Positions 51,538 through 64,000 of a stretch of DNA of 64,000 bases are shown here, in pieces. The stretch spans positions 5,067,936 to 5,131,935 of the forward strand of contig NC_133220.1 of assembly GCF_040436345.1 (NCBI RefSeq), in the 5' to 3' direction. The position numbers and the translations under genes are program-made. Position 1 is the first letter of the stretch. The number at the start of each line of letters is the position of its first letter. The notes below the pieces were generated by a model that did not search any database, was not told the DNA's origin, and saw only the letters and a list, made by a program, of their open reading frames with translations. The stretch is from Pagrus major. Lineage: Eukaryota > Chordata > Actinopteri > Spariformes > Sparidae.

Positions 51538-51800
51538 ATTGGCTAATGATTTCGGCCAATGGGGTGAAACAGAGAGAGAGCTACGAGCAGAGCTTCTGAT
51601 TGGGCCCGCAGGGTTGAATGCTGACTTGTGATTGGCTCACGGGACTCAGACATTTGCATAAATGTAGGGTTTTTTTTTCTTCTTTTTAATCAATGGTACA
51701 GAAATGGTTGATCCGAGTCTGTTGAACCAAAGTCAGAGTCTCTCTATGATATGTTACCGTGATACCGGACGCTGTGCACTGAGCTGGACCCTCTGATTGG
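51538..51800. promoter_or_regulatory. Cluster of five CCAAT/ATTGG boxes plus octamer
   Basis: ATTGG at 51538, 51599, 51631 and 51796, CCAAT at 51556, and a perfect octamer ATTTGCAT at 51652-51659. This looks like a promoter or enhancer, but no gene start is recognised nearby; on current models it lies downstream of the pmepa1 stop. Confidence 0.35.
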
Positions 51801-53099
51801 TCCCTCTCTCGGTCTGTTAACGCCTCAATGGACAGAGCTCCTTCACAATAAAAGTCTCTCTCACACGTTCAATCTGCGCATCCTAAAAAATAGTGCAATT
51901 CTTTTCAGCATTTATATAAATAACTCTAAATTCGTGCTTTTTAAGTTCGCTCTCGGTTTGCATACATGTGTGTATATATACTCAGTCTGTAACGTATATA
52001 CATGCCAACATGTATGTAGCAAAAATGTTCGATGTGAAAGTTGGCACCCCAACAGATTACTCATGTTTGTTTCTTTTTCTAAAACTAAACAACATATAAA
52101 ACAGAAAAAAAACATCTTTTTTACTCATAAGAATCTATCAAGTTTAGAAAAATACCCCTACTTTCTCTGTTTTCTCTCTCAGCGATCATATTGCGGATTT
52201 CTTTCTTTTTCTGCGGTGAACAGTCTTGAACTTTGTGCAAACCTTCTTTAGAAAACATAAAATAAACAACCAAAAAAGGATTTTTAGCGACAACTCCTGC
52301 ATCAGTTGGTCGACATAAGGCAGAACATTTTTAGCTCGAAGGACTTTCAGCACTGTGCTACAACTGGTAAGCTAGTTTAAGATCACGCTAACTAAATCTA
52401 AACTCTTTCTGGAAATATTTCTAATGTGCTCACGTGTCCCAGTGATGTAGCTAAAGCCCGGTGCAGGAGTCACTGCCAACGTTGGACTGTGAAACAGAAC
52501 TAAATGGAGCCAAAGCAGCGAGGGCGATTATCACTAGAAAACAGAAAAAAACAAGACCTGGAAGAACCAAGAAGATTGCAACATTTCGCCATTTGCCTGG
52601 ATAGGAATTTTTCTGTAAGCGCAAAAAAAAAAAAAAAAAAGACAAACAAAAAAGTTCTATAGAAACAAACAGGACAAGTAAATATTTATAATGAATGAAG
52701 ACAAGTTAGATCAGTCTATAGAGGAGGGACGAGGTGGAGTTGCACCTTCGGCCCTCTTCTCTGACATCATCATCGGTTCATCTGAAGAGCTCCTCAGACA
52801 GGAAGTAAGAAGCTGCGGAACAGGAAGTACCAGATTTTCTCCTGCGGTTGTGCTCAGCAGGAGTGATGTGGTTTCCATTTGTTCTTACCTAAACGAGAAG
52901 CCAGCGTGTGCTGCTTCCCAGTCCTAGCCCGAACCATGAAGAGGGGGAACTGACTGCATGTCAGTAACAACTACAACTAACGTGAACCAATCAGAGTGGA
53001 TGTTACCATCGACCAGGTTGTTCCTCATTTGCTACTCCCGCGTGGAGAGCAGACACAGTCCTGGTTCTCCCGCAGGCTAGGAATAAGGAAGCAGTAATG

Positions 53100-55070
53100 T
53101 CAGACCTGCTGGGGCTTCTGGGATTTCTCCTTGGTATTCCGTGCGTTCCTGTTGTCCACACTTCCTTGCTGCTGAGGTGGAGGTCGGAGCAGACCGTGTA
53201 TGAACGAGGACGGGGGCGCCTGTGAGGACGATACAGTCCGATGGTTGTGGCTGGGCGTCAGGGACGTCGGGTGGTAGTAGTGCCCGATCACCTCGCTGTA
53301 GGTCGGTGGAGCTCCTTCCACTCGAGAGCCCTGCTTCTGCTGCCGGGACAAGGCCTCCTGGGCTTCTAGCACACTGATGCCTGGGTGGACGCTCGGAGGA
53401 GGCGCCTGCAGACTGGAAGCAAAACGACAAGGGACACAAATAAGACTGATGGCAGTGGGAACTTTCCGGAGCCCAGGAATCATGTAACTTCTGCCACTAG
53501 GGGTCTCTCAAACAATTCAAAACAAAAGACATAAGTAGCGTGGGATCATGGGAGTTGTTACCTGGCCTGCAGACAGGAGCTGGATGGGTCGAGGGGGTGA
53601 TGGGAGTCGAACACTGTTCGGTTGGGCGGCGCTCTGACCGACTCGCGGTTCAGCTCCATCTGCTGCTCCGGGTCTCGAAGCTGCAGCGTGCAGGGACCCT
53701 GGTACGGCGGCGGCTCCTCCCCGTCCGAGAGGCAGATGGTGGGGGGCAGATCGATGAGGCTCTGGGGCAGGTAGGGGTACGTCGGCTGGAAGCGACTCGG
53801 CGCGTACGTGTGCTGGAAGCGCTGCGACTGGAGCGGAGGCTGCGACTGGGAGTGGGAGTGCTGAGGCTCCCGCTGCAGGTAGGATGAAGGGACCGCTCTG
53901 TCTGGAGGCCGTGGGTTATACACCTGGTGCTGTGGAGGGGAACGACGTCAAATTACTGCTGTGTCATATCACATTAAACCAAGCGTTATAAACTCTGGAG
54001 AACGAACTTGATGTGTCTAAATGTTACTTTACCTCATTCAGACCACTGTTCGTCCCCGTGCCCTCAGAGGACCACAGACTTCCCTCCTGACAGAGAGAGA
54101 GAGATGATCTATTAAATAAAGTCACTTTGATTTAAACACATTTACACAATATTCTTATCAACTATGCAATATTGCCAAAATCAAATGATCTGAAGAAAGT
54201 CGCATTTATTTCATTAATCACTTTAAAGGCCCTGTCTCCTCATATCTCCAGCTGCTTTACCTTTATCAAAAATTGCAGCTTCTTTTGTGATTTAAATAAT
54301 ATTTTGATTACATTTTTTTAACTTATTTTGCAAATTAGTATCTGAGAAATATGTTTATTGCATCTTTTTTGTTTTTATTCTGTTTAATTATGACAGACAG
54401 CATGTACCAACAGACATATGAAGCTATTACATTGTGCTGTTGTGCTTTTTTGGTGTTTGATTACATATTTGTCCACTAGAGGGCTCTACTGGCGTACATA
54501 AAAACATCACTGCTACAGGGCCTTTTTAAATGTACATATATTTTATTAAGTGTTGCCTTTATTTCTCAGTGACTTGCGTAGTTGCCCTTGTGAGCCCTGA
54601 TCTAACTGCAGCATCTAACTGAAACATTTCTCAAACTTTACACATATATTTTTGTTTAATTAATTATTGTTTTGAGCAATTCAGACCTTTAATTGTTCCA
54701 AATCTTATGACTTCTTGTTGCTGTGACGCCCAAAGATCCAGATTGATTAATAAAGTTTCATCTAGTCCAAAAACTGTCCATCAGTCTACATGAATCTATA
54801 ACCAACTTGAAAATATATTGTGTAACAAACTTGGACGGCTGAGGAAACAGTTTGAAATAACTGTGTCATAAAAGCCTCGATGGTCACAGCCCGCAGTGAG
54901 GAGACGGCTACAGCGTCTCTTTCAGGAAGGAACTTTTAAAAAAAACTTTTTTGTTCTCTGGCGACAGTTTTCCTGCCTGTCTGTCTGCCTGTCTTGCATA
55001 TGTGTCAGTGTGTCTGTCTGCTAATCCAAATTAACTAGGACAATGACTCCCCTGAGCTTATCAGGAGCTC

Positions 55071-55107
<37 letters not shown>

Positions 55108-57477
55108 ACGATTATGCTTCATCCTTTACTCATATATCTCCACTCGGAGACTGGAGACACATCAGTGATTCAGTAGCAGGTGATTCAGGGAGCACAAGTG
55201 AAGTCATATGTTTGTAGAAGCCTCAGGTGTAAGTCAAGCGCGCGTGTGTGTGTGTGTGTCTGTGTGTGTGCGCGTCTTGAAATAGTCTTTGTGAGCCGCT
55301 GCGGCCGTTAATGAAGAACTGAGTCAGTGTGTTAGCTTTAGCCCGCGGCGCTGTTTAATCACTGTGATCACATGCTGTCACTCAAACTCTTGTTTGATTT
55401 CATTGAGAACTGTTCGTACTGTGACTAAACTAGTGAAAACACAGCGAATAATGTTACCACGGTTACTGTTGTTCTCATGATACGTACACTTTCTCTTTTT
55501 AATTCAGTGTTTTGATTAGTTTCTGTGTTTCTCTTATATGTTTTAGTGCAAACAGAGTTCATGTGGTTGCAAATGTTCTTCCATTCAGGTCCTTTGTCTG
55601 CTGTAGATCTATTGACTATTAGTCGATCAAAACGATTCTATATTTGATTAATCGTTTTTCAGTGGTTCCAGCTCCTTAAATATGAGGATTTGTTGCTGTT
55701 CTTTTGTCATTTATGACAGTAAATAAAGAGCCTTTACGGTTTTGGACTCTTGGCTGGACAAAAGAAGAAGGTTGAAGACGTCACTGGAAATTGTGACGAG
55801 ATTTTATCCACAATTTTTTGACATTATATAGAGAAAACAATAAATTAATTAATTGCGAAGGTAATCTGCAGATGAATCAATGATGAAAATAATTGTTGGT
55901 TGCAGCCTTAGGTTCATTTTAAAGATTTTAGAGATGAAGCCGCAGAATTATGCAAGATGTCCAAATTGATAATCAAAATAATCATTAGATGAATTTTTAT
56001 GCTGCTGTTTATATTCACTGCTCTCCATTTGCTCCTCATGTTTTAACATTTTTATGTGACAAATAAAAAATCTCACAATAAAAATGTGAAGCACTTTTCC
56101 TGCTGGAATTCACATATTTTCACCTTAATTTAGGAGCTATTTATCTTTGAGAAACAAAAAAGCTTCTGGCTCTGAGTGTGGCCACATTTACAAATAGGAA
56201 AAATATGCATCTAAATAATCAAACAGCCATCTGGTCACACTTAAAAATCCCAGTTAATTTAGAGTTTGAGGCAGTAATTCAGTGCAATGTGCTTTAGTGA
56301 ATGTTTTGTTCTTTTAACGATGTAATGGTAACAAAACAGCCATCTTTGATCAGATATGTAATATTAGTGTTGTGGATAAATTACATGTGGATATAATCTA
56401 TTGGATAAAAGTGAGTGTGAGTGTAGCGTCGGACTTACGTTGGCCAATGGCAGGTGTCTCCTGCGTGCGGGTGCGTGTCTGGAGAGCAGCGAGCGAGCTG
56501 ATAGGCGGTAGTGGTTCAGCAGGCAGGTGATGACAACCACCATCACCATCATCACCACCACGATCACCAGGATCTGGACGAACTCCAGCTGGGCTGCAGA
56601 AACAACACAGAAACAAAGATCGCGGTCAGTTTACTCGTCATGTTTACGGTGTGCTGTGGCTTCATTGATTGATTTACGTCTGAGAGCACAACCCTGATGA
56701 TGTCAGAGAGATTGCATCAGAGTTATTTCTGCTTTTTAACCGAAAGCCTGCTTTATAAACAGGAGCACGGTGTCGGTGCAAAACAGTCAATGATAACACT
56801 TCATAATGACCATCATAAATAAATGCTACATTTAGAGTTAATTAAACTTGAGTTAATAATGCTTAATAAACCATTTATTGAGCAATTGTTTATTGTAAAG
56901 TTGCAGCTGATGTTTATAATATTTTGTAAACAGTTAATAAAATCTTTGTCTATAAACATTGTTTGGGTCGCAACTCGGGAAGCAAATCTTTTTGCAATTT
57001 CGTCCCTAGTTAGTTAAAGCCTTTCATTGTTGGTTAACAGTGCATTAACTATTAACTAAAGTTTAATTAACTATAAATGTACCATTGATTAATGATGATT
57101 ATTATAAAGTGTCACCCAATCAATTCAATAACTAGATATCCAATTCTAAAAGATATAAAACAGCAGTCAATATTTATCTTTACATTGCAGAACCAGACAC
57201 TATGGATAAATCACCCTGTGGTTTCAGTTTATTGATGGTTTGGGCTTTTTATTAGACATGATTTTATAAAAATAACTCGATACACAGTCGCCCTAATGTG
57301 GCATAAATCTGCAGTTCACGGATACGATAGTCTCATTCTACATGTATGTGAAGTGTGTGGTGTGTCAATACAACAGAGAGGTTTGTACTATTCTGTGTTG
57401 TGAGAGAGAAAAAAAGGGTTTTCAGACACAGTCCAGACAGAGATGTAGTCCTTATGTGGGGGTCAGGGTGTCTGACA

Positions 57478-57531
<54 letters not shown>

Positions 57532-57744
57532 CCAGACCAGACCAGACCAGACAGACAGGGCTAGCTTTGTTTAGAGACAGTCTGCTCTAACACCCCCTCT
57601 CCTCTGCATCCACCACCCCCGCCCCCACCACCACACACACACAAACGGAGCTTTTTTCTCACACGTTTTTTTCACAGGGAGCAGGCGGAGGTCAGGGCCA
57701 AGTCAGACAGGAGAACATAAAGTAGCCTGCAGACATGCACACAC

Positions 57745-57807
<63 letters not shown>

Positions 57808-59437
57808 AGTTCTCACAGTCTTGTTATGTTCGTCTGGTCAGCTAACCATTACACAACATGTAGAGACACAGAGACAGTCAGGTCAAGTGACCCTTATGAC
57901 TCATTTATAACCTTTAATAAATAATCTATACCAAGCCTGTTTTTAACCTGTTTAGTTCATCTGAGGCCTGACTAGACCTCTACCGACCAGGTCGCACGCT
58001 ACACGAGCACATGAGATCAATAAAACAATAAAAATGTTATTTACAGCTCACGCAGGCCCAGCAGGAAAAACACTAAAATACAGCAAACTGCTCACATGAT
58101 CAACACGACCATAAAATAACAGTCCACAGAGTCTCAGTCTGTCTGACAAAACTCAATCATCAGAAACCAGTTGTGCAAGAATGAAACCTGGTTAAAAACC
58201 CACACTCGAGGTGATCTTACTCAGTTCCAGCTACGGTTTATTTGCAATCTTGCCAAAGTTTTAGGAGACCGGGGCTGCAACATTGAGTCTGTTGATCATT
58301 TTCTCAATTAATCGATTAGTTGTTTGGTCTTTAGATTGTCAGGAAATAGTGAAAAATATTAGTTTCTTCCAAAACCCAAACATATACAGTCTACTGTCAC
58401 AGACGAGTGAAGAAACCAGAAGACAGTCACACTTTTGTTCCTCAAAACGATCAGTTGAATCAAAATAGTTGACAATTGTTAATGGTTTGAACTGAGCAGC
58501 CAAAACATCCAGTGGTTGCGTATATTTAAGGCTGGACAAAATCCTCCATCAGATGTCCATAACTTTTATTTTTGTTGATCATGGCGGCCCGTGTGGAAAA
58601 AAGAGGATGATGGTTGAAACTAAAGTAAACTACAGAGCAGCTTCTTTCCTCCGGCTTTCCTTATGTGTTTATTAAAGGATAAGTTGTGTATTAATGGTTA
58701 TAGATTAGTTATTTGCCATTAATAATCACATTTAAGTTTCAAGGTTTTAACTTCTGTGAAAGGGCTGCAAAGAACGAGGTCCAACATCCATCTATTAACA
58801 ACTTATTAAACATTTACGACTGCAGACTTGACGGCTTATTAGCGAGTGAGAAAACAGTGGGGATTGATTAATGATTACCAGCATTTATGAGTGCGTTATT
58901 GGCAAATACAAAGCATGAACACCAGTCACAGAGACTCCCATTGCCTGGCAACCCTCATCAGAATTTCCCAAAGCCTAAAAAGACGTCTTTATATTAACAC
59001 TTTTGTCTGAACAACAGTCTAAACCTCACAGGTATTCAGTTTATAGGATATAAATCACACAAAAGCAGCAAATTGTCACATGAAAGCAGCTGAAACCATC
59101 AAAACTCTGCATCTTTAACTCGATAAATAACTTAAAGCTCATTTTCTGTCAATCATCTAATCGATTAATTGTATTTTTACTGCCCTGAATAACAGTATTT
59201 TAAAAGAAAATTCAGATAACTTGTTGAGCATCGTCTTTCCCAACTTCTGCAACAAGTCAGCAACAGCATCAGTCCTCAGAGTATAAAACACATCAATACA
59301 GAGAAAAAACAGCCCAAAGCTAAAAATCTGAGCAGAGAGATAAGATTCTCTTCTCTGTAGGCGCAGATGAGAAACTCACCGCACAGTTGCGTCTGAACAC
59401 AGTTGTCATGGTTGTGACTCCCTGACGAAGGCTGCAT
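53100..59437 (-). CDS. pmepa1: Prostate transmembrane protein, androgen induced 1 (TMEPAI)
   Basis: A single-pass membrane adaptor of endosome/Golgi membranes that recruits NEDD4-family ubiquitin ligases through PPxY motifs and sequesters SMAD2/3, damping TGF-beta signalling. Five coding exons (minus): 59437-59380, 56593-56439, 54086-54033, 53929-53562, 53412-53100. All join in frame with GT/AG borders to 315 aa. Exon 1 gives a short lumenal [19 protein letters not shown] without an LDL-receptor domain. Exon 2 encodes [19 protein letters not shown], the transmembrane helix. Exon 4 has [19 protein letters not shown] (first PPxY) and the SMAD-interaction motif PPNR. Exon 5 has [13 protein letters not shown] (second PPxY). 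A His/Ser/Gln-rich insert precedes [15 protein letters not shown]4 is the close paralogue; the missing LDL-A domain and the pck1 neighbour favour pmepa1. Other first exons may exist upstream. Confidence 0.95.
55076..55106. repeat. (GT)n microsatellite
   Basis: About 14 GT units following TATATATG. A second GT block lies at 55244-55271. Confidence 0.9.
55608..55910 (-). repeat. hAT-like MITE copy (inverted)
   Basis: Ends in GTTGGTTGCAGCCTTA, the inverse of the GGGGCTGCAAC start of the copy at 58271. The interior shares TTCCAGCTCCTTAAATATGA and ACATTATATAGA with the other copies. Confidence 0.55.
57478..57530. repeat. (CA)n microsatellite
   Basis: About 26 CA units followed by four CAGAC-type units. 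Confidence 0.95.
57738..57804. repeat. (CA)n microsatellite
   Basis: About 33 CA units with one CG interruption. Confidence 0.95.
58271..58480 (+). repeat. hAT-like MITE copy
   Basis: Starts GGGGCTGCAAC, has TCAATTAATCGATTAGTTGT and GTTTGGTCTTTAGA near the left end, then TACAGTCTACTGTCACAGAC. It is the best-preserved left end of this family in the window and has no coding capacity. Confidence 0.6.
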
Positions 59438-61594
59438 AGTCTCTTCACAGAACAAGATGTTTGCTCAGACTGAGACTTAAGACGTAGACGTTATATATTC
59501 CAGTGATAATAACCCGGAGATCTTTGAATAAATTGAACCAAAACAACAAACAAAAATAAAACAAACTAAAAACAAAATCTCTCCTCGCTGCTGTTGAACC
59601 CCGAGCTTACATGTCCCGTTGATGCTCCGACACCGTGTGTGTCCTCGCCGCCTGACACACACACTCTGAGGCTACAGCGAGCTTTGTCTGCAACTTTTTC
59701 TCACACACATTCCCACACTGTCCAGACACACACAGACTGAGGAAACAGCTGACCAGACCCCCACCACCACCGCCATAGCTGTGAACAAAAGGGGGTCAAC
59801 GTGAGGGGAGGAGGGGGAGGCAGAGAAAGAGACTGAGAGGAGAGGGGAGAGAAAGAGAGGGGGAGTGGTGGGAGCGTCTGGGAGACACAGATGGGTCAGA
59901 GGGACGGGACAGAATAATGATGAGAGACACGGGGGAGGGAGGGTGTGAAGCTTGAACTTCTCTCATTAGGACATGTGAAAAATCAGGGATTTTAAAGCAA
60001 AAAATGAATCTGTTGACGTGTGCGTCTTGTGGTTTTATGTCCGAAAAACGTCAAATTTGACAAGAAATATGATTCAAACGCATTAAAGGGTTATTCCACT
60101 TTTCTGCTTTTTAAACACTTTGCCAGTAGGTTGCTATGTAGTTCTCCGGCAGAGCTGTTGAGGTATGGGAAACTACTGAACATATGGATCAGGAGTGGTA
60201 TGAGAAGTTGCTTTAATGTGTACAACAGTACATGAGCAAGGACTACTTTTACTGTTTCTATGGCAGCACCCAAGCTAAATGAATGTATAATTAATGTGGA
60301 GAGCAAACTAACTACTTGACACTGTGAGCAAGTTTTGTCTTTAAGCTGTTGGGCTGTTTGTTTATTTTCTGTTCAAGCTTTTCCAGCTTGTTGTACACAG
60401 ATATGGGAATGACAATGATCCAAAATCACGTGAAATTACAATTTTGTTGAGGGGGGAGGAAACTCAAATCCACACGTATACCTTTGGGTTTTAATAGGCA
60501 AAACATCTGCTACGTTTACGCCAACCTCTTTGTTTTAGGGCCACTACATCGGAGACTTCTGGAAATGTTGCTGGCCCCATTTTAGTTTGAAAACTCAGGG
60601 GTTTCATTTCAATGTGGACAGACGGAAACTGAACCTTTTGCAAATGAAGACGCAAGCCACAACATTTCGTTCCCTGATTTGTCACATCCATATCATGTCA
60701 CCCTTTTTTCCAGCTTGCTTCATCGGCCTGTATTTATCTATAACCCTCGACTACCTGTGGTTAATTCAACATGGATAACGAATTACAGGCTTTGTTGATC
60801 TTTTCGTGTGTTTTAACATACTACTGCTACTTACACCCTTTTCCAAGAGGCAAGCCTTTACTTGAACTAAAACACTAATCTGGACGGATGTAATTTTTGT
60901 TTTTAAACTCTGTTTTAAATGAAAACACATTAGCGTGGATGTAGCCTGAGTCTTCCACAAACCAAAGGGGAAAAGGTTATATGGGATAATATGAATGGGT
61001 GGAACAGACAGGATGAGTACCGTGTTCTCTGACTAAGCTCAACCAATCACCTGATAATGTGTTTAAAAATATGTCACAACTAAAAAAAGTAGAACAAACA
61101 ATTTCCTGCTGGCATTTGGGACATTCAGGTATTTTTACCCGATATGTATGAATGTCTGACACGCGCGAGGGGAAATTATTATAGCAGTACGAGTACAGCG
61201 GCGGCTCCTGAACACGGGTTTTGAAGTGTAGCTATGTATAGACTGGTCATGGGTAAATACTTGCTGGTCTGGTCCACAATGCTGCTTCTGTCAACATCCG
61301 TCTTAAACCAAAAGAAACCCCGATTGAATGTACTTCGCTAAATCCTGTGTAACCTGATTTCTTCTTCATTATAGTTACTATTATAAGGAACTCATGAAAG
61401 GATGAATTGGAAGGAAGGAACAAGGAAAGAGCACAAACACAAACACACACGGGGAGAGACACAAACGCAGTCACATTCCTATGCTTATTAAAGACTGTTG
61501 TCATTGTAAAAGGCAAAAAAGAAACAGACACTCACACACACTGTGATGCCAGCCTCGCCATCTGTGTGAAACCACCCAGACCTCCACTACTCGT

Positions 61595-61635
<41 letters not shown>

Positions 61636-64000
61636 CACTCTGCCTGCTGACAGCTTGTCTGTCTCTCTATCCTGTCAGCTGGTGCTGAACTCCGTCTTTC
61701 AGCCAAAACACTCCCACAACTCCTCTCTCCTTTCCTTTCCTTTCCTTTCTGTCTGTCTGCAGCTCTTGTTCGTCTCTATTCTGAAACGTTATACAAGACC
61801 TCTACTTTTCATTACTTTGTGTTACCAGTGCAACAATTCGATCAGTTGTCATTACATTATAAAATGGGCCTTGTCGAATGATTATTGTGTTGGCTCCCAA
61901 AGTCTTACTTTTGTCATTATCCTTTTTGTTTGTTCAATATCTCCCTTGTTTTTTAAGCTGAATTGCCCTCCTGATTGGAGGACAAGGACAATTTAGCTTT
62001 GTCATATTAAATCTGATAGAGGGTGTATTGAATTTGCCCACAATGTCAGCAAACACACGACTCCTACGGCTTCTTCTTTATATTTTTGGTTTTGACGGAG
62101 GTGTTTGTCTGACATGAATCCCCACTTTTTCTTTCCTTCCCTGTGAAAGATCTATTAATCTTGTGCTTTCTGTCTCGTAAATGTCGCCAAACTTGAAGAG
62201 TGATTAGTCCTGTTTGACTCGTTTCTTTATGGTAATTCATAAATGTGTTTCACAACAGATATTTTTGCATGTCACGGCAAGAAAAGAAAGCGCAGGTGGA
62301 ACTGATAAAGAGTACTGATGGCTCAATAATGATCACCATCAATAACGCCACCAATGACGCTTGTGTTCGATGAGTTAAACCTCGGCTGTGAAAATAAAAA
62401 GACTTTTTCACTTTAGTTTAATTCCACATTTTATGAACAATAATGTTATTTTATTATAAGTTATAAAATAAAACCTTTCTATTACATTTTCCCTCCAGTT
62501 TAAGAGTCACATATATTTTCTACACTTTCATTTAATTATTATTTTTCTACTTATTGGATCATTAATCACAGACTGGCACGGGGTTTTTTTTTTTTGCAGT
62601 ATTGAGTCAACGTAATGAAATAGTCCTGTTTCCGTTCAGCTTCTCTGATCTGATGACTCATAATTCATATGAAAACTCGTTCTGACGCTGTGTGTGTGCG
62701 TGTGTCTGTGCGCGTGACTGTGTGTCAGCCTGCAGTAAAACTTGTCAGCTCCCAAATGGGGAGGTCAGCAGGTCAGTCAGCCGACCTCCTCCCTCCTCTG
62801 TCTTGTCCCTTCTTATTTCTTCTCTCTTTTTGCCTCTTCTCTTTCATTTCCTGCTGTCTCTAATCCCTCCTTTACCTCACTCCTTCCACTGTGCATACTA
62901 ACAAGGAAATCATTTTCTCATGTTTCCGTCCAGATGTTCTGCACACCGCAACTTAGTTTCCAGCAGAAGGTGCAACACGATTACATAATAATATCGCTAC
63001 ACACATTTTTCCACTTCAGCAAAGCAGAAAAATATTTTTTTGTGCAATATGTAGCCCCACTTTCAACTCCAGGTTTTTACAATATGCACATCTAAAATAC
63101 AAATAAAAAGATATGATAATGTACTTTCTTTTCTTTCTCTCTTCCTTTCTCTACTTATTCTGTATACCTACGTCTCCTTCCTTTTCAATTTCAGAAGCTT
63201 TTTTGGAACGACAAAATCATTTTTTAAGCAAATGTGTTGTGCAGATGCACCGGTGAAAAAGCATCCTTCAGGCCAAAACATGCTTCAGTGATGATCCACA
63301 ATAACACTGCCTCTTTAATATGGAGCCAAACAGCATTCAGGGTTTCCTGCCTTTGATTTCTGTCACATTTTTTACACCAAAAAATATCTGCATGAGTTGT
63401 TTGTGCCAAAGCCAAATAAAAACACTGAATGCATAACTTACTTAAGCTTCTTTCACAAACTGAATTTTGCACCTGCTCCATTTTTCTAATGATTTTTGCA
63501 TCCAGTGCATCCAGAAATACTGAGGTTATTCGCAGGTCAGAGCAGTCGCTCATCCCCAGATCTTCTTTCTTAAGACCTGGAAATGCAGTCAAAGTTTCTG
63601 CTTATACGAACACATTCATTCAGCTGTTCTCCAGTCCAGTTTTCTACATGACGGTCAAAAAGCTTTATCTGCTAGTTTTTTCTGCTCTCTTTTTTTATCT
63701 GCCGGAACATGGATACAAGACAAATGGGTCCCGATGGGTCCTGAAGGTACCCAACAGACTGGGCCAGGTTTGGATGATGATCGGGATCGGGTCAGTATTA
63801 TATTGTGTTTTATTTAGTGTAAAAATAGGCTAAATTGACACGGTGCTTTCAGGGTCTTTAAGTGAAAATACAGTGTACAAATAAGTGATATTAAGTGATA
63901 ACAGAACGTAAGTGATGGAGGTTCTGTCTGTGTTGGTGCTATATTTTCAGTTAAGTGCAGGAGTTTGTTATTTAAGGGACGTGATTTGAATGCACCAAGG
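59438..64000. other. region upstream of pmepa1
   Basis: 4.5 kb without a recognised gene. Nearest pmepa1 is a purine-rich stretch (59800-59955) that may be part of its promoter or 5' UTR. Farther out are a degenerate dispersed repeat (about 60480-60955, ending GATGTAGCCTGAGTCTTCC), a GT repeat (61597-61633) and a short (TTTCC)n run near 61729. The last 2 kb shows nothing. Confidence 0.5.
61597..61633. repeat. (GT)n microsatellite
   Basis: About 18 GT units. Confidence 0.95.

Larger units (their letters stand above)
36770..53090. other. gene-poor interval between pck1 and pmepa1
   Basis: About 16 kb with no gene I can name. The right part probably carries the pmepa1 3' UTR. Separately listed: TA repeat, 39.1-39.5 kb tandem repeats, Tc1 relic, three inverted-repeat elements, microsatellites and two CCAAT-box clusters. 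Two minus-strand exon-like stretches (41956-42075 and 45733-46072) are discussed under findings but are not supported as genes. Confidence 0.6.
54087..56438 (-). other. pmepa1 intron between exons 2 and 3
   Basis: AT-rich, with GT repeats at 55076-55106 and 55244-55271 and an inverted hAT-like MITE copy at 55608-55910. No coding exon seen. Confidence 0.7.
56594..59379 (-). other. pmepa1 intron 1
   Basis: Holds two long CA repeats (57478-57530 and 57738-57804), a MITE copy at 58271-58480 and a degenerate ATTAATCGA-bearing fragment near 59000-59180. No coding exon seen. Confidence 0.7.

Noticed and set aside
53540-53887. 115-codon plus-strand ORF
   Set aside because: Antisense shadow of pmepa1 exon 4; the minus-strand frame has the PPxY and PPNR motifs.
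63224-63592. 122-codon minus-strand ORF near the right edge
   Set aside because: AT-rich, no domain, no splice context; length is within chance for this composition.

Overview
The window reads as a stretch of a ray-finned (teleost) fish chromosome. Genes are split by GT-AG introns. Long AT-rich intergenic DNA is full of CA/GT, GATA/GACA and TA microsatellites, and carries remnants of Tc1-like and piggyBac-like transposons plus many small inverted-repeat (MITE-like) elements. The predicted proteins are close to human ones but clearly fish-like. No bacterial, phage, CRISPR or plasmid signature is present.

Five protein-coding genes can be supported exon by exon. From left to right: ahcy (S-adenosylhomocysteine hydrolase, minus strand, only coding exons 1-2 in the window, rest off the left edge); chmp4b (ESCRT-III subunit, minus, five coding exons, 222 aa, complete); cimip1 (human C20orf85, ciliary microtubule inner protein, minus, four coding exons, about 129 aa, with one problematic splice junction); pck1 (cytosolic phosphoenolpyruvate carboxykinase, plus, a non-coding first exon and nine coding exons, 624 aa, complete, with TATA box and CRE-like sites); pmepa1 (transmembrane adaptor that binds NEDD4-type ligases and SMADs, minus, five coding exons, 315 aa, complete).

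Layout: 1-4.6 kb ahcy 5' part with a CCAAT/GC-box promoter at 4.7-4.86 kb; 4.6-10.7 kb intergenic with probable chmp4b 3' UTR; 10.7-20.8 kb chmp4b, whose intron 4 (between coding exons 4 and 3) holds a piggyBac relic and whose first intron holds several dispersed repeats; 20.8-22.3 kb short intergenic with a chmp4b promoter and a MITE with near-perfect terminal inverted repeats; 22.3-24.3 kb cimip1; 24.3-32.4 kb intergenic with tRNA-derived relics, a MITE and many repeats; 32.4-36.8 kb pck1; 36.8-53.1 kb gene-poor interval with a Tc1-like relic and several MITEs; 53.1-59.4 kb pmepa1; 59.4-64 kb upstream sequence with no recognised gene.

The genes do not form one pathway. They look like a conserved neighbourhood: the human counterparts all lie on chromosome 20q, but in two groups far apart (AHCY/CHMP4B at 20q11.2; PCK1/PMEPA1/C20orf85 at 20q13.3). 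I found no convincing new biological system. The most useful leads are the broken cimip1 exon 3-4 junction beside a GATA/GACA microsatellite, RFX X-box-like motifs upstream of cimip1, a cluster of CCAAT boxes with an octamer far from any annotated start, several well-defined MITEs, and two weakly supported minus-strand exon sets between pck1 and pmepa1.
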